A DNA stretch of 64,000 nt from Crocinitomicaceae bacterium (GTDB lineage: Bacteria > Bacteroidota > Bacteroidia > Flavobacteriales_D > Crocinitomicaceae): assembly GCA_014762645.1 (NCBI GenBank), contig JABURP010000037.1, forward strand, positions 25,101 to 89,100. The letters are read 5' to 3'. Each line of letters opens with the position of its first letter. Within the stretch, counting starts at the first letter, position 1. This document shows positions 1 to 8,916 of this stretch, in pieces. The position numbers and the translations under genes are program-made. Below the pieces are notes generated by a model that was given only the letters and a program-made list of their open reading frames with translations, searched no databases and was not told the origin of the DNA.

Positions 1-855
1 AATTTGTGGCCCATCAGAGACACCAGCGGGATATTCACCCACTAGCAATGTCTCTTCATCCAACAATTTCATGTGCATGTCAATATGGTGTATATCATCA
101 TAAGGAAGCACGGTCATTTTGATGTATGTATTGATCCCCATCCAATCATTCATCATTTGATCAATATCGTTTTCAGTATGATTTGGATAGGATAATCCGT
201 TGTCTCCTGTACCGTCATTTTCATCCAGAATCAGTTCTGAAGAAAATGCATTTCCTGCTCCATCTGTCATCCAGTTACCACCTGTGGCCATAAACCTGGT
301 TGGATTTGCAGTCATAGAGTAGATATCAATCCCCATGTAAGCGGCCGTAGCCTCAGAAATAAGATCATCATCTGGCCTTGGTCTGTTGTAAATCCAGTCT
401 ACAAAAAATCGATCTTCAACATAATTGCTGTAGCAGGTATTTGCAAAATAATCTCTAATCCATATTGAGTTGTAAGCAACTTCAATATATTCAATGTTGA
501 CATCCGGAACACCATAACCGCTCAATGTTGATTTCACATTATTAGAGTCTGTACAGTGAATGATTACTATGCATTCATCCTGCGCGGCATCAACAATTTG
601 CGCTTGAATTGAATTAAAACCACCTGTCCATGTAATAACAAGTGCTTCCGATTCTTCCCATTCAGCCATATTACGAATATTTGTATAGGGTGGAGGGGTA
701 GTAATACCTCTGTCATTAAATGTCTGAAGATAATCTTCCATAATTGTCTTCTCATATTCAGTCATTCCCTTTGGTAACTGAACTTGCTGAGCATTAACAT
801 TAAGAGAAAGACAAACAAGGAAAACAATGGCACTTAGTTTGCGTAGAACATTCAT
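1..855 (-). CDS. Agmatine/peptidylarginine deiminase family protein, secreted, 3' truncated by window edge
   Basis: The visible 285 codons begin at an ATG (855) followed by a typical signal peptide (about residues 1-22, ending NVNAQ). The rest matches the PAD_porph family of guanidino-group hydrolases, which deiminate agmatine or peptidyl-arginine. Visible family landmarks are WIRDYF (131-136, the Arg-Asp substrate site), TGGN (191-194) and HHIDMHMK (256-263, containing the catalytic His-x-Asp). The nucleophilic cysteine lies near the C-terminus in this family and falls outside the window, so activity cannot be judged. The signal peptide argues for an exported enzyme, as for Porphyromonas PPAD, rather than a cytoplasmic agmatine deiminase. 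Whether it ends in a T9SS sorting domain is unknown. Confidence 0.85.
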   Translation of the reverse strand, partial: MNVLRKLSAIVFLVCLSLNVNAQQVQLPKGMTEYEKTIMEDYLQTFNDRGITTPPPYTNIRNMAEWEESEALVITWTGGFNSIQAQIVDAAQDECIVIIHCTDSNNVKSTLSGYGVPDVNIEYIEVAYNSIWIRDYFANTCYSNYVEDRFFVDWIYNRPRPDDDLISEATAAYMGIDIYSMTANPTRFMATGGNWMTDGAGNAFSSELILDENDGTGDNGLSYPNHTENDIDQMMNDWMGINTYIKMTVLPYDDIHHIDMHMKLLDEETLLVGEYPAGVSDGPQI

Positions 856-1098
856 GGAACTGATTTTTAAGGTTGCTAAATATACAAAAAGTAGGTGAGA
901 AGCAGTAATTTACGGTAGACTATTGGTGCTGAATTCAAAAATTTTGTAACTTCATGCCCCCTTTTAGACTACCATACGCAGGAAATTAACGTCTAGTTGA
1001 GGCGTTAACCAATGCAAAACTACTCGCTCTTCTATTTCAGAGTGCTTGTATCGCTAGAAGCGAAATGAGTTTAGTAAATAGCATGAAATAGTGAAACC

Positions 1099-1623
1099 AT
1101 GAACAAAAAGTCGGCTATTGGAATGATAATATTGGTGGCTATGGTTCTGACTAAAGCCTTCATTGAAGATCGCAAAAGTGATTTAGCAGGTTTTTTTGCG
1201 CGCAATGATGAAAATGGCGTAGGACATTCAGAACAAATGGTTGTTGATCTCAGGTCAGGCCATGAATTCGATTTGTTTACTGGTCTAACAGCTAGTCTTT
1301 TTGCAGCACATGAGAACATTCCGGACATTACTTCTTTTAGCTTTTTGAATAATCCCAGCGACCCCGTTAATTTGGTTGATAACCTGAATTTTACTGAAAT
1401 TGATGAATCGGATGATGATGAGGAAGAGAATATTATTCCGTTAGATTATACTTCTAATACGGGTTATGGGTTTTGGAAAACAGAAACTGCTGAAATCCGT
1501 CAACCTGATCAGGAGTGGGAGAGAAGTGGAACAAAAACCGTAACTACAACTGGTGCAGTACCACTTGATCATGGTAATACGATTACCGAAGGTATGTCCA
1601 AGTTGTTCCCGCGCGTTCCCTAG
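1099..1623 (+). CDS. Hypothetical exported or membrane-anchored acidic protein
   Basis: I do not recognise this 174-residue protein. It opens with two lysines and a hydrophobic stretch (about residues 5-18), which could be a signal peptide or an N-terminal anchor. The middle is acidic (EIDESDDDEEEN, around 105-115), and the C-terminal third is rich in Thr and Gly. There is no cysteine and no visible catalytic motif. It stands alone on the plus strand, and its stop codon overlaps the end of the convergent gene by 4 bases. Codon use resembles its neighbours. A real gene is likely from its length and its ATG start, but no function is proposed. Confidence 0.6.
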   Translation: MNKKSAIGMIILVAMVLTKAFIEDRKSDLAGFFARNDENGVGHSEQMVVDLRSGHEFDLFTGLTASLFAAHENIPDITSFSFLNNPSDPVNLVDNLNFTEIDESDDDEEENIIPLDYTSNTGYGFWKTETAEIRQPDQEWERSGTKTVTTTGAVPLDHGNTITEGMSKLFPRVP

Positions 1624-1910
1624 AAATGATCAAAATTGAAATCCGGGATAGTTTCGTAATGCTCTTTGTCAAAAACGAAATATTCTTCAAACCCAGGTTC
1701 AAGTTGGGCAAGCACTTTCACAAATTCTTCATAGGATTCAATTTCCAGTGCTTTATATGAACGATTGTGATTTACAGCGCCTGCCTTGTACATTTTATTC
1801 AAATCCAGGTCATTTTTGTTGCGCATGATGTCCGATACGCGAATCTCCTTCCAATTCGACATAATTTTATAGGTTTTTGGTTTGCCTTGGTAAATACACC
1901 AGTGCCTCAT
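1620..1910 (-). CDS. Hypothetical 96-residue cytoplasmic protein
   Basis: Small protein without signal peptide or membrane segment. It mixes basic residues in the first half with an acidic, aromatic-rich second half ending in FDHF. I do not recognise a family. The start at 1910 is supported by an AGGAG five bases upstream of the ATG, which is notable because Shine-Dalgarno sites are often weak or missing in Bacteroidota. An internal Met at residue 17 is the alternative. It converges with and overlaps the plus-strand gene ending at 1623. Confidence 0.6.
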   Translation of the reverse strand: MRHWCIYQGKPKTYKIMSNWKEIRVSDIMRNKNDLDLNKMYKAGAVNHNRSYKALEIESYEEFVKVLAQLEPGFEEYFVFDKEHYETIPDFNFDHF

Positions 1911-2009
1911 GTTGCTCCTGCAATTTAAAAGCTAACATTCTCTAAACCAAAAAATTGTAAAGAGACTTTTCCACAAAAAAATGTTGCTGTTCACAATTAA
2001 GCGGGTTGC

Positions 2010-2504
2010 TTAAAATGATCTTACCCCTCTCGCTCTGTAGGTGTCCGACTTCATAGAAGTAAAGTCTACGCCCTTTGAAAAGTTCAGCACATGGATTTTT
2101 TCAAAACCAACGGTTTCTTTTGTTGTCCAATATCCGGAAGCTGAAAATCCGCCGAGATTGACCATGTGCAGGTTCATATACATTTTATATGCTTCCCATA
2201 ATTTTGGCAGTCGCCAGTCCGTGTATTGAGCGCCTAACTTATCGTGATGTAGCGGATCATTAATTCCATCATAACAATCCTGGTAGTTCGAATTGTCCAT
2301 TTGATCTGTTAGCGCGGCTACAAGTCCATGAGATCCATCTTTGTTTACAAAGAAGACAATTCCACCATGCGCTGTATCTCCTACTTCATAGGTGACAACT
2401 TTTTTCTTTTTTCGGTAAACCTGAGCTGTTTCAGGAGGGGTACTACTTGAGATTAACGTGGTTACTAAAAGGACCAACGCAGAAATGGATAGAGTTTGTT
2501 TCAT
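2010..2504 (-). CDS. DUF1566 (Lcl C-terminal-like) secreted protein
   Basis: A 164-residue exported protein with a signal peptide (about 1-20) followed by a short basic linker (RKKKK). The remainder resembles the DUF1566/Lcl_C domain: VGDTAHGGIVFFVN, then TDWRLPKLWE (the conserved D-W-R-L-P core), then GYWTTKE, and a C-terminal ARGVRSF. Proteins with this fold are often surface or secreted proteins of unknown ligand. It starts five bases after the stop of the PD40-OmpA gene, so the two are probably co-transcribed and this may be a small envelope accessory of that protein. Confidence 0.7.
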   Translation of the reverse strand: MKQTLSISALVLLVTTLISSSTPPETAQVYRKKKKVVTYEVGDTAHGGIVFFVNKDGSHGLVAALTDQMDNSNYQDCYDGINDPLHHDKLGAQYTDWRLPKLWEAYKMYMNLHMVNLGGFSASGYWTTKETVGFEKIHVLNFSKGVDFTSMKSDTYRARGVRSF

Positions 2505-2509
2505 AGGTA

Positions 2510-4102
2510 CTAATTAGAGTATTTTATTGTTAATTCAGCGCGCCGATTTCGTTCCGCGGCCGGACTATTAGCATCTTTTTCCAGTAGTTTACTTTCGCCA
2601 CTTGACGAAACGGTAATTTTATCCGGGTCAACTCCTTGTGCAACAAGATATTCTTTCATTGCAGTGGCACGTTTCAACCCCAATTTTTTATTGTATTCGT
2701 TAGATCCTTTTACATCAGTATGCCCCGTTATAGAGATTTCATATTCAATACTGCTGTGTGTAATGCTCACAATGTCATCTAATTGTTTGCGGTCTTCTTC
2801 ATCCAAGACTGAACGGTCATGCTCGAAGTTAACCATAATACTCTTCTCATGAGTTTGAGCGGTGGTAACGGTTTCATCCGGAATTCGGATTACAATGTCA
2901 ATGTGTTTTTTCCCTACGCCATCTTTAATTTTTACCGAAAAAGTGGTGTCAATATATTTGTGATTGTCATCTCTGATTCGATATTTTGCTGTAACATCAG
3001 AAGTAGAGAATAAAAATTCTCCGGTTCCTGAATTCGATTTGGAAGTAGAGATTTCTTGTCCATTGGCAACATCATCCAGCTCCAGATAATATTGTAAAGG
3101 GTTTCCGTTTTGGTCCTTAATTGTTCCTGAAATTAAAATAGTAACGCCAGGTTTTAATCTTGGATCTGCTTCTTTGGTATTGGCATAATAAATGTCACCT
3201 TCGCGAACAAAATATCCCTCATTTCCATCTGCAGTGATAATAAATCCGTAATCATCAGCACTCGTATTAAAAGGCTTTCCGATATTAATAACTTCACCAC
3301 AGGTTCCGTCTTCATTCAGGGTTGTTTTGTAAACATCTAATCCACCATAACCTTTATATCCGTCAGAAGCAAAATAAACCGTTTTCCCATCACCAGCAAT
3401 GAACACAGATCGTTCGTCTCCAGCCGTACTAATAGGAAGTTTTTTCATGTAGGTCCATTTACCATTTACTTTTCTACTGATATAAATATCCATCCTTCCG
3501 TCATAGTCTCTACCACAACACAGTAAAAATGTTTTACCGTCAGGAGACATAGCGGCTCCGTCTGTTGCATAGGTGTTTCCAGCTTTTATGTATTCGGTAA
3601 GAATGAATTTATTGATCCCTCCACCAAGTCCTTTGGAATTGGTAAATCTTGAACCATTAAGCTCAGCCCGGTAATAAGGGCCACCCGTAACTTTCCAGTT
3701 GTATTTCCAACTTTGAAAAACGACATATTGTCCGTCTTGGGAAACCATAGGTTCATCTTCTCCGGATGATGTATTTACGGCAAGTCCTAAGCAGGTGGGT
3801 CTTCTCCATGTGTCACCGACTTTCGTGCTGTACCAAATATCACCATCATAACGTTCTTTTCCTTTATAGGTGCCACTGTAGGTCGACCAAACCTGACCTC
3901 CCCGGTCGCTCATAAAATATAAGTACTTACCATCTGGGGAAATAGATAAGTTGGTTTCCCTGGCGTAAGAATTTAATTGGCTCAGTTTTTCAACTACAAT
4001 CTTATCCTTGTGATCAAGAATAGTTTGTGCCACCACAGATGTACTGCCAAGAACAATAAATGATATAGTAATTAATATCTTTTCCACGGTGTAATTTTTC
4101 AT
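2510..4102 (-). CDS. PD40 beta-propeller / OmpA-family outer membrane protein (PorE-like without TPR)
   Basis: Envelope protein. It has a signal peptide, a region of WD40-like PD40 repeats (about residues 40-310; repeated forms such as SPDGKYLYFMSDRGG and GDGKTVYFASDG), a carboxypeptidase-regulatory-like beta-sandwich (about 320-400, ISGTIKDQNGNPL) and a C-terminal OmpA peptidoglycan-binding domain (about 420-530; TGHTDVKGSNEYN and AERNRRAEL). The order PD40-CRD-OmpA is that of PorE/gliding-associated OmpA proteins, but the usual N-terminal TPR segment is absent. A structural envelope role linking outer membrane to peptidoglycan is inferred. An in-frame upstream TTG (4111) exists; the ATG at 4102 directly before MKNYTVEKIL is the better start because it gives a normal signal peptide. 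Confidence 0.85.
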   Translation of the reverse strand: MKNYTVEKILITISFIVLGSTSVVAQTILDHKDKIVVEKLSQLNSYARETNLSISPDGKYLYFMSDRGGQVWSTYSGTYKGKERYDGDIWYSTKVGDTWRRPTCLGLAVNTSSGEDEPMVSQDGQYVVFQSWKYNWKVTGGPYYRAELNGSRFTNSKGLGGGINKFILTEYIKAGNTYATDGAAMSPDGKTFLLCCGRDYDGRMDIYISRKVNGKWTYMKKLPISTAGDERSVFIAGDGKTVYFASDGYKGYGGLDVYKTTLNEDGTCGEVINIGKPFNTSADDYGFIITADGNEGYFVREGDIYYANTKEADPRLKPGVTILISGTIKDQNGNPLQYYLELDDVANGQEISTSKSNSGTGEFLFSTSDVTAKYRIRDDNHKYIDTTFSVKIKDGVGKKHIDIVIRIPDETVTTAQTHEKSIMVNFEHDRSVLDEEDRKQLDDIVSITHSSIEYEISITGHTDVKGSNEYNKKLGLKRATAMKEYLVAQGVDPDKITVSSSGESKLLEKDANSPAAERNRRAELTIKYSN

Positions 4103-4236
4103 TGCGACCAACCGCTAATACCTCCGAAATATACAAATAATTAGTACCATAATCCGTGCCAGTTAGTGAGGAAAAGTTAAATAAGAAAAATCTAAATCTA
4201 TAGGCAAGATGTAATGGGCAACAGTATATTTGCTGA

Positions 4237-4809
4237 ATGCAACGGGTAAAGCAAATGATTTATGGACTGTGGGTTGGTACTGTCTTGTTGTTTTTTATTC
4301 TCTTTTTAATCTCACCTTCATCATTCACACCTGATGCAGTTGCGGCATTTCTGAAACAATATGAATCGCAGGTTTTAGCCGTTTACATCTTTATTTGCCT
4401 TTGCAGAGGATTTTTTTTAATTCCAAGTACACCATTTGTATTTGCAGGGATTTTACTTTTTCCTGAAATGCCCTGGATGGTACTTTCTATAACACTCCTT
4501 GGAGTTATTATAGGATCAACGGCTGTATATTATTTTTCAGACTTACTTGGGTTTAGTAAGCTGTTGGAGAAGAAGTATCCTGAAAAAATTACAATCTGGC
4601 ACAAACGGCTTAATTCGCCCTGGGCAACCTGGATTGTAATTGGATGGTCATTTTTTCCACTTGTACCAACAGACATTATTTGCTATGTCGCAGGTATCGT
4701 AAAAATGCCGTATAAGTATCTTATCCTTGGAGTGTTTTTAGGCGAATTTGTTTTGATATACCTGTACGTCTTTTTTGGGATGGATTTACTCGCATTTATT
4801 TTTGCATAA
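4237..4809 (+). CDS. VTT-domain (TVP38/DedA-like) inner membrane protein
   Basis: A 190-residue integral membrane protein with about five hydrophobic segments. The central part carries the VTT/SNARE-associated signature: PSTPFVFAGILLFP, a Gly-rich segment (LLGVIIGSTAVYYFSD), and later WSFFPLVPTDIICYVAG, the F-P-x-x-P-x-D loop typical of the family. DedA/TVP38 proteins act in lipid transport or membrane homeostasis; the substrate cannot be told here. A TATATTTG box (4225-4232) sits only five bases before the ATG at 4237. If that box is the promoter -7 element, translation may instead start at the in-frame ATG at 4255 (MIYGLWVG). Confidence 0.8.
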   Translation: MQRVKQMIYGLWVGTVLLFFILFLISPSSFTPDAVAAFLKQYESQVLAVYIFICLCRGFFLIPSTPFVFAGILLFPEMPWMVLSITLLGVIIGSTAVYYFSDLLGFSKLLEKKYPEKITIWHKRLNSPWATWIVIGWSFFPLVPTDIICYVAGIVKMPYKYLILGVFLGEFVLIYLYVFFGMDLLAFIFA

Positions 4810-4848
4810 AAAAATCCAGCCCCGTGCTATTAACAGGACTGGACTCCC

Positions 4849-4935
4849 ATGAAAAAATCTACTATTACTTATGCTTACTCAAATAATAGTTGTCGTTGGA
4901 TCTCGCGATCCGCATCTTCTTTAAGATGTTATTAG
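4849..4935 (+). CDS. Possible 28-residue peptide downstream of an imperfect hairpin
   Basis: The 270-base gap between two larger genes holds an ATG-initiated 28-codon ORF (begins MKKSTITYAYSNN, ends SSLRCY). Just upstream an imperfect hairpin (about 4816-4842; arms CCAGCCCCGT and ACAGGACTGG) could be a structured leader. The ORF contains a GGATC/GATCC inverted repeat. I do not recognise the peptide with certainty. It may be a chance ORF, a leader peptide, or part of a structured RNA. Confidence 0.25.
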   Translation: MKKSTITYAYSNNSCRWISRSASSLRCY

Positions 4936-5021
4936 TATGACACATTTTTTGACAAAAAGTTACAAGGGGATATCAAAAAATATGTTAAAATATCCGCAGT
5001 TGATTCTCAAGAAAATTTTTA

Positions 5022-5062
5022 ATAAAAAAATCCGTCATTCAACTTTCGCTAAATGACGGATT
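5022..5062 (-). terminator. Rho-independent terminator of the Gly-rich T9SS gene
   Basis: Perfect 11-bp inverted repeat (5029-5039 and 5052-5062, arm AATCCGTCATT) with a 12-base loop, followed on the minus strand by a run of T (the A-tract 5024-5030). It lies 17 bases past the stop of the minus-strand gene ending at 5080. Confidence 0.8.
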
Positions 5063-5079
5063 AAATATGATTTCAATTC

Positions 5080-6789
5080 TTATTGTTTGATTAACTTTTG
5101 AGTGATTTCAGTACCGTTTGCATTTATTTGGATAAAATAAGCGCCTCTCTGGAGTCCATCCAGGTTCAGCTGCGTTTTATCATTTCCATTACCACGAAGT
5201 ACTGTTTTTCCACTGATGTCAATGAGCGAGTACGTAAAGTTTCCTTCAGCTTCAATATTTACGAAGTTGTTCGCTGGATTTGGATAGATCTTTATCGCGA
5301 TACTGCTTTCATCAATTCCGCTAACATTATTAACCGTAGCTGATCCAGAGCTTGTACATCCTATAGCATCAATAATTGTAACATTGTAAGTTCCGGCAGT
5401 AAGTGACCACAAGTCTTCATTATCATCATTATCACCAGTGCCGTCATTATCCCAATCAAATGTGTAAGGAGCCACCCCGTTCGTCACGGTTAGATCAATT
5501 GCTCCATCACCACCACTTACTTCATCTGTTATTACAAAGGAAGTTGTAGGGTCAGAAGCCGTTATAGCTATTGAAGACGTGTTTTCACACCCAGTACCAG
5601 TGTCGGTACCCGTGACCGTATAAGTTGTTGTACCCGCAGGTGGGTTAAACGCAACACCGTCAGTTACACCATTATCCCACGTATAGGTATTTGCTCCGCC
5701 ACCTGTTAATGTGATCGGAATAGTGTTGTAGCAAATTTCTGTTGTATCCGCATTTGCAGTTACAGTAGGTAAAGCATTTGCTGTAATGTCAACAGTATAG
5801 GCACAATCATCAGGGTGATCACTTGTAGCTGTATAAGTAGTTGTACCAGCTGGTGGCACGAAAGCTACACCATTTGTTACCCCATTATCCCAGGTAATAT
5901 TTCCTCCATTTGAAGAAGTAGCTGACAGTGTTACAGCTTCACCAATACAAACTGAATTAGATGAAACTGTAGCCGTTAAGCCGGTACAAAGTACAGTGAT
6001 TATTATTTGTCCATTACCAGCTTGAACTCCTGCTGTGTTGGTTTGATTAATTCCGGCGTTATAGGATCCACCACCACCTGCACCAATGGTATATGTTCCA
6101 CCTGAACCTCCGGAGTAACCTCCGCCTCCACCACCACCGTGGTATGAAGCGCCTCCGCCTCCAAAGCCACCGTGACCCTGTGGGTGATTTGAAATTCCTC
6201 CAGCACCTCCTTGAAGTGTGCCACCTGTAGCCCAGTTGTTAGATAAACCGCTGGAGTTCCATCCGCCACCTCCGGCACCGGTTCCACCTCCACCGCCATT
6301 ATCAGTAATTCCACCTTCACCAATTGCGGGTGATGTATAACCCCCTGGTCCGGCAGTTGTTCCAGCCCGTCCGTCATCACCAACAGTTCCTGATTGATAA
6401 CAACCACCACCTCCACCACCAGCTATGACAAGTGGTGTAAATCCTGCGTCACGAATCACAAAGGATCCACCTCCGCCGCCACCGCCGTCAAGGCTACCGA
6501 CACCGTCTTCTCCTTTCTCGCCAACAATTACTGTTAAGGTTTCACCGGGAGTTACGGAAATTTCCCCCGAAATGTAAGCACCTAATCCGCCGGCGCTTAT
6601 CACACCATCATTACCCATTCCTCCCTCTGCGCCATAACATTCTATCTGAATATTTGTGACACCTGCAGGGACCGTATAACTTTGATTACTTCCTGTATAA
6701 TTGAATGTAGTTACTTGTGCCGGTGCATAAATACCGAACATTATCATCACACATACACTGCTAAAAAATTTTAGGTAGTTGTTCCTCAT
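5080..6789 (-). CDS. Secreted Gly-rich repeat protein with T9SS type A sorting domain
   Basis: Large exported protein of 569 residues. It has a signal peptide (1-24), an N-terminal beta-rich start (FNYTGSNQSYTVPAGVTNIQ), and a very Gly-rich domain (about 60-265, with runs of 6-8 glycines). Two related Ig-like modules follow, each with ITWDNGV/YTWDNGV and PPAGTTTYT. Then comes a SprB-like segment (about 425-480, PYTFDWDNDGTGDN to GTYNVTIIDAIGC). The last 75 residues are a T9SS type A C-terminal domain (IKIYPNPANNFVNIE, ending in ITQKLIKQ), which directs export through the type IX machinery and anchoring or release at the surface. Substrate and role are unknown; an adhesin or matrix protein is likely. 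Confidence 0.85.
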   Translation of the reverse strand: MRNNYLKFFSSVCVMIMFGIYAPAQVTTFNYTGSNQSYTVPAGVTNIQIECYGAEGGMGNDGVISAGGLGAYISGEISVTPGETLTVIVGEKGEDGVGSLDGGGGGGGSFVIRDAGFTPLVIAGGGGGGCYQSGTVGDDGRAGTTAGPGGYTSPAIGEGGITDNGGGGGTGAGGGGWNSSGLSNNWATGGTLQGGAGGISNHPQGHGGFGGGGASYHGGGGGGGYSGGSGGTYTIGAGGGGSYNAGINQTNTAGVQAGNGQIIITVLCTGLTATVSSNSVCIGEAVTLSATSSNGGNITWDNGVTNGVAFVPPAGTTTYTATSDHPDDCAYTVDITANALPTVTANADTTEICYNTIPITLTGGGANTYTWDNGVTDGVAFNPPAGTTTYTVTGTDTGTGCENTSSIAITASDPTTSFVITDEVSGGDGAIDLTVTNGVAPYTFDWDNDGTGDNDDNEDLWSLTAGTYNVTIIDAIGCTSSGSATVNNVSGIDESSIAIKIYPNPANNFVNIEAEGNFTYSLIDISGKTVLRGNGNDKTQLNLDGLQRGAYFIQINANGTEITQKLIKQ

Positions 6790-6914
6790 GATCTATTGAT
6801 TTGATGGATTTTAAAGTACAAATTATTTTACAGTTATAAAATCGAAAGGTTCAATTTAAATTACATTGACTTATTTTCGTTATTAATTCATCAGTAATTG
6901 GTATTATTCGAACT

Positions 6915-8582
6915 GTGAAATATATTTTTCTCATTTTTTCAGCATTTTTTGTAGTAGGATGTAGCCTTTATCGTCCTCCGAAATCCCCGCAACCGGCGAA
7001 GATTAGAACCTTCAAGGAAAAAGATTCATTACTGGGCTATTTAAATGAGTATCGGAAAAATTATGATGTTACTTATTACGATTTGGATTTGAAAATAGAG
7101 CCTTCGAAAAAAATCATTTCCGGAGAAGTTCAAATTTACTTTGATGCTGTCGTACCTGTAAAAAAAATGCAAATCGACCTGGCGGAAAGATTGAAAATTG
7201 ATTCGATTTTAGACAATAATGGTCAACGGTTGAGTTATTCCCGTAATTATACTGCCGTCACCGTGAACCTGAAGAATACAATAATGATTAGTGGGTCGTC
7301 AAAGATCACTGTGTATTACCATGGTAAACCACAAGTGGCCAGGAAACCACCATGGAAAGGTGGAGTGGTATGGAAAAAGAAAGAAGGGAAGTGGTTTTGT
7401 GGTGTGGCATGTGAAGATGACGGAGCCAATATTTGGTGGCCATGTAAAGATCACATTAAAGATAAAGCGGATAGTATCAAGGTTAGGTATACCATTCCCC
7501 AAGGACATACTTGTGTTGGTAATGGTCGCCTTGTAGCGCATGAAAAGACATTTGACGGATTTGAACGATTCACTTGGAAAACGTCTTATCCTATCAACAA
7601 CTATAATCTGAGTTTTTACATTGGAGACTACGAGCATTTTCAGATTGATTATGAGCATAAAGATTCAAAGCTTAAAAAACTGGACTTTTACGTTCGAAAA
7701 GAAAATCTGACCCAAGCAAAAACTCACTTTCAGCAAGCAGTTAAAATCTTGAATATTTATGAAGATTTTTTTGGGCCATATCCTTGGTGGAAGGATGGCT
7801 ATAAACTAGTAGAAAGTCCATACGAGGGGATGGAACATCAAACAGCAATAGCTTATGGTGATAAATTCAAAAACGGGAAATATTTGAACTATGACTACAT
7901 CATCCTTCATGAAACTGCTCATGAGTGGTGGGGAAATTATGTGACAGCATGTGATATGTCAGACCTATGGATACATGAAGGGTTTGCCACTTACGCAGAA
8001 ATGCTTTATGAAGAAAAAACAGAAGGGAAGAATGCATACAACATCTCTTATCTGGTTAATCGGATTACAACAATCAATAAGCGACCATTGGTTGGGCCAA
8101 GGGGCGTATTTTACACAAACTGGCGCGACAGTGACATTTATAGTAAAGGTGCTGTGGTGCTACACATGTTACGTAAAAATCTGGATTCAGATGAGCAATT
8201 TTTCAGAATAATCAAGCGCTTTGCAACGGAATACAACGAACATTGCGTGTATACGGAACATTTTATGGCACTGGTTAATGAAGAAACAGGAAAAAATTAC
8301 GATTGGTTTTTTAAGCAATATGTCTTTCGACCTGAAGCACCAGAGTTGATTTATTCCTATGGAACAAATCCGGATGGAAAAACCGAATTCAGGTATAAAT
8401 GGAATCCAGAAAACACAAATGATGATTTTGCTATTGGTATTTCTGTACAGATTGGTAGTCAACATTTTGTGCTACACCCAACCAGTGAAGTTCAAAAGTT
8501 AACCATTTCTGGTATGGCTGCAGAAACAGCATTAATTGATCAGGATGATTACGTCATCTTTACGAATGATAAAAAATTGTAG
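6915..8582 (+). CDS. M1-family zinc aminopeptidase-like lipoprotein
   Basis: A 555-residue M1 (gluzincin) metallopeptidase. The N-terminus is a lipoprotein signal with lipobox VVGC, so it is probably membrane-anchored in the envelope. The catalytic zinc site is complete: HETAH at 332-336 and the third ligand E355 in WIHEGFATYAE (spacing HExxH-x18-E). The exopeptidase motif reads GMEHQ rather than GAMEN, a variant also seen in the second M1 enzyme of this window. The start codon is GTG at 6915; no ATG is available before the signal peptide. The family trims N-terminal residues from peptides, and the likely role is extracytoplasmic peptide use. Confidence 0.9.
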   Translation: MKYIFLIFSAFFVVGCSLYRPPKSPQPAKIRTFKEKDSLLGYLNEYRKNYDVTYYDLDLKIEPSKKIISGEVQIYFDAVVPVKKMQIDLAERLKIDSILDNNGQRLSYSRNYTAVTVNLKNTIMISGSSKITVYYHGKPQVARKPPWKGGVVWKKKEGKWFCGVACEDDGANIWWPCKDHIKDKADSIKVRYTIPQGHTCVGNGRLVAHEKTFDGFERFTWKTSYPINNYNLSFYIGDYEHFQIDYEHKDSKLKKLDFYVRKENLTQAKTHFQQAVKILNIYEDFFGPYPWWKDGYKLVESPYEGMEHQTAIAYGDKFKNGKYLNYDYIILHETAHEWWGNYVTACDMSDLWIHEGFATYAEMLYEEKTEGKNAYNISYLVNRITTINKRPLVGPRGVFYTNWRDSDIYSKGAVVLHMLRKNLDSDEQFFRIIKRFATEYNEHCVYTEHFMALVNEETGKNYDWFFKQYVFRPEAPELIYSYGTNPDGKTEFRYKWNPENTNDDFAIGISVQIGSQHFVLHPTSEVQKLTISGMAAETALIDQDDYVIFTNDKKL

Positions 8583-8701
8583 TGTCCTACCTTGAGAGAC
8601 TAACAATCTAAAACGAAGTTGCAGGTATTCTGTTGAAGATCAAGAAGTATTTCATTTTTTTGGGTTTGTAGTTAAAACATCTCAAGTCAATAAAAGTTAC
8701 A

Positions 8702-8869
8702 TTATTGCTTGATAAAGTGATGGGAATATGTTGAGCTAAGTAATCTTAGTATAATTGTTTAGTAGCCAGCTGGTAGATCGTTCATCTCAACATGATTATT
8801 AATAACTACACCGGTATATATTAGTTGGCCTGTAATAGAATTTATATCTGCAGTTACTTTATTTACTTG
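8702..8869 (-). pseudogene. Relic of a T9SS type A sorting domain (decayed gene end)
   Basis: This lies in the 334-base gap 8583-8916, which holds no intact gene. Read on the minus strand, it translates as the second half of a T9SS C-terminal domain: ADINSITGQLIYTG, then HVEMNDLPAGY, then an in-frame TAA (8759-8761), then continuing in the same frame as TIILRLLSSTYSHHFIKQ to a final TAA (8702-8704). The typical G-x-L-V-Y, D-L-P-A-G-x-Y and F-I-K features are recognisable, with the stop exactly where a residue should follow the conserved Tyr. No YPNP segment or upstream protein remains, so this is a degraded 3' fragment. Confidence 0.6.
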
Positions 8870-8916
8870 TGTTATTAGGAGTTGAATTATCAATATCCTA
8901 ACGCTCTAACCACCAT

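Noticed and set aside
6003..6419. Val/Glu-rich reading frame on the minus strand
   Set aside because: Shadow of the Gly-rich repeats of the T9SS gene in another frame; composition bias of GGT codons explains it.
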